Below, one piece after another: positions 1 to 5,234 of a DNA stretch of 11,744 nucleotides. The position numbers and the translations under genes are program-made. How positions within the stretch are numbered: the first letter of the stretch is position 1; every line of letters starts with the position of its first letter. The DNA comes from Acidobacteriota bacterium (lineage in GTDB: Bacteria > Acidobacteriota > Vicinamibacteria > Vicinamibacterales > UBA8438). The DNA lies in assembly GCA_012963185.1 (NCBI GenBank), contig DTWD01000275.1, positions 1-11,744 of the forward strand. The letters run 5' to 3'. Under the pieces are notes generated by a model, which was not told the origin of the DNA, searched no databases, and saw nothing but the letters and a program-made list of their open reading frames with translations.

Positions 1-437
1 ATGTCTTGAAAGCCGTAGCCTTGTTGGAGTTGTGAGCGGAGGTACGCATTTTCTGATTTGAGACGCCTCTGCTCAAGTGTTGAGGCTAGGATGTGGAGCA
101 GGTGATCAAACTGAAATGGTTTGGTCACAAAATCACTAGCACCGCGTTTAATCGCGGTTACAGCATCCGGAACCGTGCCATAGCCAGTTACAACAACAGT
201 GATTATTTCAGAGTAAAGTTCGCGTGCTTTTTCAATGACAGCCATGCCGTCCATCCCTGGTAGGCGGAGGTCGGTTATGACAATATCGAACGCAAAATCA
301 GCCAACAAGCTACACGCAGTTTCTCCGGTGTCAGCCTGCGTGACCAGATAACCGTGTTCGCTCAGGCGTTCAGCCGTAATCTCTCGCAGTGAGGCTTCGT
401 CTTCGACAATAAGAAGGTGACCTTTCTTTTCAGTCAT
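1..437 (-). CDS. NtrC-family sigma-54-dependent response regulator, 3' part cut by window edge
   Basis: The 145 visible residues are a complete receiver domain (about residues 6-120) with the acidic pocket E12/D13, phospho-acceptor D56 in the VITDLRLPGMDG stretch, T84 and K106 in TKPF. The receiver is followed by a linker ending in QGYGFQD, the sequence that in NtrC/ZraR/AtoC-type regulators leads directly into the AAA+ sigma-54 activation domain. The AAA+ and DNA-binding domains would lie beyond the left edge. From family knowledge it would be phosphorylated by a histidine kinase and drive open-complex formation at sigma-54 promoters. It is divergent from the HTH/DHp-like gene pair, and a good sigma-54 promoter lies at 1338-1354. 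The start is the ATG at 437; no convincing Shine-Dalgarno sequence precedes it. The receiver call is firm; the NtrC class rests on the linker. Confidence 0.9.
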   Translation of the reverse strand, partial: MTEKKGHLLIVEDEASLREITAERLSEHGYLVTQADTGETACSLLADFAFDIVITDLRLPGMDGMAVIEKARELYSEIITVVVTGYGTVPDAVTAIKRGASDFVTKPFQFDHLLHILASTLEQRRLKSENAYLRSQLQQGYGFQD

Positions 438-508
438 TTAAAAGCTTTCGGCCTGGTCATTTGGTTCCAAGAAATTTAGATGTTGTTTTACCCAGAATTA
501 ATAAGGTC

Positions 509-536
509 TACAGGTCAACTCACTGCGTGCCGATAT
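509..536 (+). promoter_or_regulatory. Candidate sigma-28 (FliA)-type promoter upstream of the HTH/DHp-like pair
   Basis: GCCGATAT at 529-536 matches seven of eight bases of the FliA -10 consensus GCCGATAA. A TACA at 509-512 (consensus TAAA) lies 16 bases upstream, one more than the usual 15. Transcription would start near 543, just before the hairpin at 550-578. The -35 match is weak and the spacing is not ideal, so this is only a candidate. It is of interest because a FliA-type sigma gene lies in the same block. Confidence 0.3.
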
Positions 537-549
537 GTATTTCGTGGAC

Positions 550-578
550 GGGCAGAAGTCGTGTTTGCGACTTTGCCC
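550..578. promoter_or_regulatory. Strong imperfect inverted repeat / hairpin
   Basis: GGGCA (550-554) and AAGTCG (556-561) pair with CGACTT (568-573) and TGCCC (574-578). The result is an 11-bp stem with a single bulged G at 555 and a six-base loop. It lies in the divergent region between the response regulator and the HTH gene. No T-run follows on either strand, so an intrinsic terminator is unlikely. It could be an operator for a dimeric regulator or a 5'-leader hairpin of the HTH/DHp-like transcript. Confidence 0.5.
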
Positions 579-606
579 AGGTTGATTTGGCATTTTCCGT
601 TTGCAG

Positions 607-840
607 ATGACGAGTGAAACGATGATTGTTGACAGAAAAACAATTTCTATCATGAAAGCGTGCGAGTTGGTTGGTGTGAGCCGTCGGACGATCTACAACT
701 GGATTTCTAGTGGAAAGGTTGAATACGTCCGGACAGCAGGTGGTTCGGTGCGTATTTTTGTCGACACGCTCTGGCGTGAACCCGATACCGACACTGGTCA
801 GCAGGCATGGAGAGAGTTGTCCGTGTCTCAAGACGCTTAG
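607..840 (+). CDS. Small excisionase/MerR-like helix-turn-helix DNA-binding protein
   Basis: The protein is about 77 residues and consists almost entirely of one winged HTH of the excisionase/HTH_17 (BldC-like) type. An ISIMKACELVGVSRRTIYNW stretch forms the helix-turn-helix, and a SGKVEYVRT...GSVRIFVDTLWR stretch forms the wing. Proteins of this kind bind short operators as single-domain transcription factors or act as recombination directionality factors. No integrase or phage gene is nearby, so a regulatory role is more likely here. It is followed after 12 bases by the DHp-like gene, which suggests an operon. The start is uncertain: TTG 601, ATG 607 and ATG 622 are all in frame, and 622 has the best upstream purine stretch (GAGTGAAACG). 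Its target is not known; the dyads at 1165-1208 are one possibility. Confidence 0.8.
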   Translation: MTSETMIVDRKTISIMKACELVGVSRRTIYNWISSGKVEYVRTAGGSVRIFVDTLWREPDTDTGQQAWRELSVSQDA

Positions 841-852
841 GATCCACCGGGT

Positions 853-1113
853 ATGTCGAGCGATATTCCTTTTCCAGCACCAAGCGCAGGGAAGGTGAGG
901 TTTTCTGTGGAACAGGACTTTCCCGATCTTCGGACTTTGCTTCATCAGCTGAACAATCAGCTCGGCATTATCCTCGCGAATGCGGAGCTGCTTGAATCTA
1001 GATTGGAAAGCAAAGACGGTACCGTCCGCGCCAGTCATATTGTGTCTGGTGCCATTGAGGCCATCGCGCTAGCGGATAATATTCGTGACTGCGCGGGACG
1101 CTTGGACAAATAG
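853..1113 (+). CDS. Stand-alone histidine-kinase DHp-like (H-box) domain protein
   Basis: This is an 86-residue protein. After a disordered-looking N-terminus, residues 24-52 form a predicted helix with the H-box-like stretch LLHQLNNQLGIILANAELLE. It is comparable to the phospho-accepting helix of HisKA domains (H-x-L-N-N-x-L), with candidate phospho-histidine H31. Residues 57-84 would form the second helix of a two-helix dimerisation hairpin. There is no ATP-binding domain: no N, G1 or G2 box, and the gene stops cleanly at 1113. It therefore cannot autophosphorylate. A phosphotransfer role (as Spo0B or ChpT use DHp-like folds), or a role sequestering a receiver or kinase, are the obvious possibilities. 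AGGA at 839-842 is a plausible ribosome-binding site. The gene follows the HTH gene by 12 bases and faces the sigma-54 promoter region. The H-box resemblance is visible; the function is inferred. Confidence 0.7.
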   Translation: MSSDIPFPAPSAGKVRFSVEQDFPDLRTLLHQLNNQLGIILANAELLESRLESKDGTVRASHIVSGAIEAIALADNIRDCAGRLDK

Positions 1114-1164
1114 CTTTCCTCGCATTGATATCAACAACGGCTCTGAAGATTGCCATTGCAAAAC

Positions 1165-1178
1165 GTCAATAAATTGAC
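1165..1178. promoter_or_regulatory. Palindromic operator 1 (GTCAAT-AA-ATTGAC)
   Basis: This is a perfect 6-2-6 palindrome, GTCAATAAATTGAC. Together with the second copy at 1195-1208 it looks like a tandem binding site for a dimeric DNA-binding protein. The centre lies about 194 bases upstream of the start predicted for the sigma-54 promoter at 1338-1354, a normal distance for an NtrC-type enhancer site. Confidence 0.65.
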
Positions 1179-1194
1179 AGAAAACGCTGTGTTT

Positions 1195-1208
1195 GTCAAT
1201 TTATTGAC
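1195..1208. promoter_or_regulatory. Palindromic operator 2 (GTCAAT-TT-ATTGAC)
   Basis: This is a second perfect 6-2-6 palindrome, GTCAATTTATTGAC, centred 30 bp (about three helical turns) from the first. It differs from the first only in the central AA/TT. The pair can therefore also be read as one 15-bp inverted repeat (1165-1179 with 1194-1208) around a 14-base loop. The centre is about 164 bases upstream of the predicted sigma-54 transcript start. Confidence 0.65.
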
Positions 1209-1237
1209 TGTTGTGGGTCAAGAAAATCTATCAGAAG

Positions 1238-1255
1238 GACGCGTTTTTTTGCGTC
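1238..1255. repeat. Short inverted repeat with T-rich loop
   Basis: GACGC (1238-1242) and GCGTC (1251-1255) flank an eight-base loop GTTTTTTT. The T-run is in the loop rather than after the stem, so it is not a standard terminator. It may influence bending between the dyads and the sigma-54 promoter, or it may be chance. Confidence 0.3.
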
Positions 1256-1283
1256 ATGTCGCCCTTAAACTGACCTAAAGCTA

Positions 1284-1304
1284 GGCTATCACGGCAGCAT
1301 AGCC
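1284..1304 (+). terminator. Weak hairpin, possible terminator of the HTH/DHp-like transcript
   Basis: GGCTAT (1284-1289) pairs with ATAGCC (1299-1304) around a nine-base loop, followed by GCTTTT. Outer AGC/GCT bases can extend the stem with a two-base bulge. The T-run is short, so termination would be weak at best. It lies after the DHp-like gene and before the sigma-54 promoter, where a terminator would make sense. Confidence 0.3.
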
Positions 1305-1337
1305 GCTTTTGGCCGGACTTCCTTCCAAACGTCTTTT

Positions 1338-1354
1338 TTGGCACCAAGATTGCT
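1338..1354 (+). promoter_or_regulatory. Sigma-54 (RpoN) -24/-12 promoter for the sigma-factor gene
   Basis: TTGGCAC (1338-1344), five bases, then TTGCT (1350-1354) matches the sigma-54 consensus TTGGCACGNNNNTTGCW at all conserved positions except one G. The invariant GG (1340-1341) and GC (1352-1353) are separated by exactly ten bases, as this polymerase requires. The start of transcription is predicted at about 1365, only five bases before the ATG of the sigma gene. An NtrC-family activator gene and paired upstream palindromes lie in the same region. Confidence 0.8.
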
Positions 1355-1369
1355 TAATAAAAAGATGCT

Positions 1370-2311
1370 ATGGAAAAACAACTAAGAACAGACGCACAAC
1401 AAGAACGTGTTGCTGCCGGGCTTCCTTTTGTTGAGGCTTTAGCCCGTCGACTGGCAGCCTCGATGCCGCATTCTATAGATTTTGGTGACCTCGTTCAGGA
1501 TGGAATGATTGGCTTGATTGATGCAACCAATAGATTTGATGAAAAGCGTGGAATCAAGTTTGAGACCTTTGCAGAACGTCGCGTAAGAGGAGCGATGATA
1601 GATGCATTGCGGAAAGATGCATGGCCACGTGGTGTCCGGCGGGTTCGACGTGAGCTTGAGGCGGCGAGACAAAAACTCCGTCACGAACGAGGCTATGATC
1701 CATCACTGGCTGATCTTGCCCAACATATGGGTCTTGATGAAGCTCGACTTGGTCGAACAATCGTCCGAATCAAGACCATCGAATCAACATCTCCACTTGC
1801 AACAGAAACAGTCGATGGTTCAAATCTTCCTCCGGTGTTGGTTCCGTCAGAACCGATTGCCCCCGACAAAGCTTGTGAAGAGCGTGAGATAAAGAATCGC
1901 GTTAGGGCGGCGATTGCCGAATTGCCATGGCGGGAGCGAAAAGTTGTGGGCCTCTATTATTATGGCGAAGTTACAATGAAAGAGATCGGTGCCGAGATCG
2001 GAGTGAATGAGTCGCGTGTCTCACAGCTACATGCGAGAGCGATTCAAAGGTTACGAACGTTTTTGGGTGATGATTTGGTTCCAGAGAACCTGCGTTCTGC
2101 CCTGCGCGGTCTTTCAAGCATGAACATGGCGAAGGCACCGTTGATGAAGAGCGCCAAAGTTGAGAGTGGTGACCATACTCAGGGAAAAAGCGTGCGTGGT
2201 GGGGTTGTAGTTTCCTATGCGGAGAAACCTTGCCGGCCAACAAGAGCAATACGAGAAACTGGAGAGTTATTTGCGAAAGATCCCCGGAGTCGAATTTTTG
2301 CGGCACAGTAA
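1370..2311 (+). CDS. FliA/WhiG-family alternative RNA polymerase sigma factor with C-terminal extension
   Basis: The 313-residue protein has sigma region 2 (about residues 18-90; DFGDLVQDGMIGLIDATNRF, core-binding and -10 recognition), region 3 (about 91-135) and region 4 (about 178-232; ELPWRERKVVGLYYYGEVTMKEIGAEIGV, then the HTH helix ESRVSQLHARAIQRL). The order and wording are those of FliA/WhiG-type sigma factors, which usually end near residue 240-260. Here about 80 further residues follow, of low complexity and without a recognised fold. No flagellar or chemotaxis gene is in the window, so I give no gene symbol and leave the regulon open. The ATG at 1370 is needed to keep region 2 whole. 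It lacks a clear ribosome-binding site and sits about five bases from the predicted sigma-54 transcript start. The gene converges with the hybrid kinase gene across six bases. Confidence 0.9.
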   Translation: MEKQLRTDAQQERVAAGLPFVEALARRLAASMPHSIDFGDLVQDGMIGLIDATNRFDEKRGIKFETFAERRVRGAMIDALRKDAWPRGVRRVRRELEAARQKLRHERGYDPSLADLAQHMGLDEARLGRTIVRIKTIESTSPLATETVDGSNLPPVLVPSEPIAPDKACEEREIKNRVRAAIAELPWRERKVVGLYYYGEVTMKEIGAEIGVNESRVSQLHARAIQRLRTFLGDDLVPENLRSALRGLSSMNMAKAPLMKSAKVESGDHTQGKSVRGGVVVSYAEKPCRPTRAIRETGELFAKDPRSRIFAAQ

Positions 2312-2317
2312 TAATAT

Positions 2318-3886
2318 TCAGCCAACAACTTCACGGACTAAACGTAGTAAATCCTTCAGCCGAAACGGTTTGGCTAGCCAGCGACAGCCAGTTTTCGCGA
2401 GAAACGGTTCGGCATCTGTTCCGGCAACATCGCCTGTGACAAATACGAAACGGGTCGCTAAAGATGGCATTGTTTCCGTGACTTTGCGATAAAAAGTTGG
2501 ACCGTCGACGCGCGGCATTTTCAAGTCACAAATAATCAGGTCATAGGGTTGCTGACTGACCCGTTCGAGTGCCTCCTCACCGTTTGATGCTCTATCGACA
2601 CGGAAACCGACGTCGGTTAGTGCGGCCGCAACAACCTCTGCGAGCGCAGCTTCATCATCGATCACGAGTACTTGGGCACCGGCGCCGACCGTTAGAGGCG
2701 GCTCTTCGTGGTCAGTAGATTTGATCGGCTTCCGGAGGCCTGTGCCGGTCGGCAGGTCGATGTAAAACGAGGTGCCGTTGCCTGGCTGTGACGCAACGCG
2801 AATCTGACCGCCATGGTCCTGGATAAGTGCATGTGCCACGGTGAGTCCGAGCCCAGTGCCTTTTTCGACTGATTTAGTTGTAAAGAACGGATTAAAGATT
2901 TTGGATTGGACATCGTCAGGAACACCTGGTCCATCGTCGTTCACCTCAATGACAACAAGATCCTTCTCGGCGTCATGCCATGAACGGACGACAAGAGTTC
3001 CTCGGCCATTAGTTGAAAGCATGGCCTGTTCTGCATTGACGATCAGGTTAAGGAGTACTTGTTTGAGGTGGTGAGGATCGGCAAATACTTGAGGTAGGCC
3101 CGTAGCTAACCCTTCGATCGTCGAGATATTCGAGACCCGTTGGTCATACGCTCGAAGAGATAGGGTTTCTTTCACGATCTGGTTTACGTGTACCAGTGAA
3201 CGAGTAGTGTTGCGTTTCCGAGAAAATGTCAACAAATTACGTACAATTTTTGCGGCCCTTTCGGATTCACTTAAGATCGTGGTTAGACCCCGTTTTGTCA
3301 CTGGGTCGATAGCACGGCCTGCGAGACGTTCTGCCCACGTCAGTATCGTTGCCAAAGGATTGTTCAATTCGTGGGCGACACCTGAGATCGTCTGCCCGAG
3401 TGCGGCTAGCTTTTCGGCTTGCAGTAACTGGTGGTGAACATTGCGTCCTTGATCCTCAAGCTTCCGTCGTTCACTAACGTCTCGTATCAAAGCATTAACG
3501 CATTGATTGTTTTCGTCTTCAGCGCTGTCTAGCTGTGCTGTTACTTCTACCCAGATAAGGGTGTTATCTGTGCGTCGCAGTCGAAGGAGGTAATCGATAA
3601 CGGAGCCATCGCGCATTAATTGGTCGATGAAGGCTCGACGTGCCTTTGCATCAACGAAATGGATTTCATCGAAAGGTTGAATCGTTGAATCAGGAATGTT
3701 CGGTTCGTATCCGAACATTAGTTTGAGATATGGGTTCGCTACGAGAGTCTTCAGAATGCCTTTGGGCGCGAGGGTTCCGACGAAGACGCCCTCTTGAACT
3801 GACTGAAAAAGCTTGAAGAGTGCGGCGCGGATTTCAAAATCGTGGGAGGAAAGCGCGCGGGTTACTGCGCTTCTGGACACGACCAA
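2318..3886 (-). CDS. Hybrid sensor histidine kinase (PAS-HisKA-HATPase-REC)
   Basis: This is a 522-residue cytoplasmic kinase with no membrane segment. A PAS domain (about 23-140, ending in the PAC-like IRDVSERRKLED) is followed by HisKA with phospho-acceptor H172 in VAHELNNPLATI. The HATPase domain has an N box (N280, N284), G1 DDGPGVP (317-323), F box FNPFFTT and G2 GTGLGL (343-348). The C-terminal receiver (about 405-522) has D410/D411, phospho-acceptor D454, T484 and K506. A hybrid kinase normally needs a separate phosphotransfer protein; the DHp-like protein at 853-1113 is a candidate and the NtrC-type regulator a candidate end point. The start is unclear: TTG 3886 or GTG 3880, neither with a convincing ribosome-binding site. 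It lies 43 bases after the PCYCGC gene on the same strand. Confidence 0.93.
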   Translation of the reverse strand: MVVSRSAVTRALSSHDFEIRAALFKLFQSVQEGVFVGTLAPKGILKTLVANPYLKLMFGYEPNIPDSTIQPFDEIHFVDAKARRAFIDQLMRDGSVIDYLLRLRRTDNTLIWVEVTAQLDSAEDENNQCVNALIRDVSERRKLEDQGRNVHHQLLQAEKLAALGQTISGVAHELNNPLATILTWAERLAGRAIDPVTKRGLTTILSESERAAKIVRNLLTFSRKRNTTRSLVHVNQIVKETLSLRAYDQRVSNISTIEGLATGLPQVFADPHHLKQVLLNLIVNAEQAMLSTNGRGTLVVRSWHDAEKDLVVIEVNDDGPGVPDDVQSKIFNPFFTTKSVEKGTGLGLTVAHALIQDHGGQIRVASQPGNGTSFYIDLPTGTGLRKPIKSTDHEEPPLTVGAGAQVLVIDDEAALAEVVAAALTDVGFRVDRASNGEEALERVSQQPYDLIICDLKMPRVDGPTFYRKVTETMPSLATRFVFVTGDVAGTDAEPFLAKTGCRWLAKPFRLKDLLRLVREVVG

Positions 3887-3929
3887 TTATATCAGTCGAA
3901 CCCCGAACATTTCCCCTGGCGTAGGCGAA

Positions 3930-4574
3930 CTAGTTTGCAGGTGGTGACGGAGTTGGTGTCTGCCGTGGATATGCAGCATATTTGCTTTCGACGGCAGCTC
4001 GAATATCAACAGTAGATGCCCCCGAGGCACTAAGTTGCATTGCGTCACGGGCAACGTCAACACAGATAGTACAGGCCATACCGTGAGTGTCCCACTCACG
4101 CACTGCCCCATCTTCGTTACGAGAAGCAACAAAACAATCGGCGTTTCGTGTGTGTCCAGCAGTTTCACAGCCACAGAAGCAGGGCACGTACTCGAGTATG
4201 TCAGGGCGCTGGGCAGCAAAAATATATGCATCGCGGACGACTTCCGGTGCACGCGGAACCATGTTCGAGACAGGAGGCAAGGGTGGCATCTGCGCATCAG
4301 CAGATGGAACTGGAGTTCGATCGACTGGAGTCGGTGGAGGAGCAGGTCGTTCGGGTACTTCGGGTTCTTCTGCAGAGGACCCTTGGTTTGCGGCAAGTGT
4401 ACTGTCCGTGTTTTCTGAACTATTCCCGCTGGGCGACCGGGAAAGCATGACGAAGGACGTGACGCCGATTACGGCCAGAACCCCGCCAATCAAAATCCAT
4501 GGCGGACCACCAGTATTACTTACAGGCTTCGACTCGAATTGCTGTGAGTTCCGATTTTTCTTTTTACTCACCAC
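3930..4574 (-). CDS. Membrane-anchored PCYCGC-motif protein
   Basis: This 214-residue protein has a basic N-terminus, one membrane segment (about 26-44) and a proline-rich linker (about 71-110). Its C-terminal domain carries VPCFCGCETAGHTRNADCFV (C132, C134, C136, H141, C147) and WDTHGMACTICVDVA (H164, C168, C171). This matches the family of unknown function named after its PCYCGC motif, with Phe in place of Tyr. Six cysteines and two histidines suggest metal or cofactor binding, or redox-active thiols, outside the cytoplasmic membrane; this is inference. Most family members known to me are lipoproteins; here no lipobox cysteine is seen and a transmembrane anchor is used instead. The start is GTG at 4574 or 4571. 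It sits between the FabZ-like gene (61 bases) and the hybrid kinase (43 bases), so a shared transcript is possible. Confidence 0.8.
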   Translation of the reverse strand: MVSKKKNRNSQQFESKPVSNTGGPPWILIGGVLAVIGVTSFVMLSRSPSGNSSENTDSTLAANQGSSAEEPEVPERPAPPPTPVDRTPVPSADAQMPPLPPVSNMVPRAPEVVRDAYIFAAQRPDILEYVPCFCGCETAGHTRNADCFVASRNEDGAVREWDTHGMACTICVDVARDAMQLSASGASTVDIRAAVESKYAAYPRQTPTPSPPAN

Positions 4575-4635
4575 GACTGAATTCTATACTAACCGTTGTA
4601 TTTGGGTGTCGTTCGGCTTCTGAGTTTAAGATTGA

Positions 4636-5118
4636 TTATGCCGAGCGAGGCTGGCCACTTCGTCGGTCTTTCGGTCCCAGTGCGAATGTCATTGTCCCCT
4701 CAATTACGACATCGTTTCCTACCCGCGCGAAACCCTTGAGCCGGCCCATTCTGCTACGAAGCCGAACGACGGTCGCTTCAATGACCACCACATCACCGGG
4801 GTGAACTGGGCGCATATACCGAACGCGTTCGATCCCAGTGAAAAAGGGAAGTTTCTCTCGATTTTCAGGCTTTGCCAGAATAAGGATGGCTCCGACTTGA
4901 GCCACCGCTTCCGTAAGAATTGTGGGTGGTAGCACAGGGCCTTCGGCTTGACTATGGGCGAGATAGCGCTCATTGAGCGAAACGTTCTTGATGCCAACAA
5001 TGCGTTTATCAAGCTCAAACTCGATAATCCTGTCCACGAGTAGGAAGGGATAACGGTGAGGTAGGATTCGCTCGATGTCCGCATTGTCGAACGGTAGGGA
5101 TAGACCAGTCTGAGTCAC
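4636..5118 (-). CDS. fabZ: FabZ-like 3-hydroxyacyl-ACP dehydratase (hotdog fold)
   Basis: The 160-residue protein opens with the FabZ signature ILPHRYPFLLVDR (18-30), continues with VGIKNVSLNE (41-50), and has the central helix LTEAVAQVG with catalytic E70. The later FFTGIERVRYMRPVHPGD stretch is also typical of FabZ. The family dehydrates 3-hydroxyacyl-ACP in type II fatty acid synthesis as a cytoplasmic hotdog dimer or hexamer. The catalytic-histidine loop is unusual: the common QGHFPG is replaced by LAHSQAEG, which keeps H55 but lengthens the His-Glu spacing by one and loses the FPG. The usual neighbours lpxD and lpxA are absent, so it may be a second, specialised dehydratase rather than the housekeeping one. 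The start is GTG at 5118 with a weak AGGT upstream. The length is slightly above the usual 145-150 residues. Confidence 0.85.
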   Translation of the reverse strand: MTQTGLSLPFDNADIERILPHRYPFLLVDRIIEFELDKRIVGIKNVSLNERYLAHSQAEGPVLPPTILTEAVAQVGAILILAKPENREKLPFFTGIERVRYMRPVHPGDVVVIEATVVRLRSRMGRLKGFARVGNDVVIEGTMTFALGPKDRRSGQPRSA

Positions 5119-5234
5119 ACCTGTAAGTATATAAGCCCTTTGTTCTTGGGATCCGGGCAGAAAGAAGACAGTTTTTGAGACCCAGAGTCAGGAATGACAA
5201 ACGAAAGTGAGACCGAGGTGCTTTTCCCCCCGCG

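Noticed and set aside
588..605. Second sigma-54-like motif, TTGGCAT followed by TTGCA, before the HTH gene
   Set aside because: The GG and GC are separated by 12 bases instead of 10, and sigma-54 holoenzyme is strict about this spacing. The TTGGCAT half also lacks the final C.
607..840. HTH protein as a phage or integrative-element excisionase
   Set aside because: No integrase, attachment-site repeats or phage genes are in the window, and it is paired with a signalling gene, so a transcription-factor role is the simpler reading.
2217..2492. Plus-strand open frame of 91 codons overlapping the sigma gene end and the kinase gene end
   Set aside because: The first 30 residues look protein-like, but the rest is antisense to the well-supported receiver domain of the kinase, and no ribosome-binding site is evident. 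It was considered as a frameshift continuation of the sigma gene, but no sigma or other family match is seen.
4087..4623. Long plus-strand open frame of 178 codons
   Set aside because: It is antisense to the PCYCGC-motif gene, whose cysteine motifs and membrane anchor are clear. The product has no recognisable domain.
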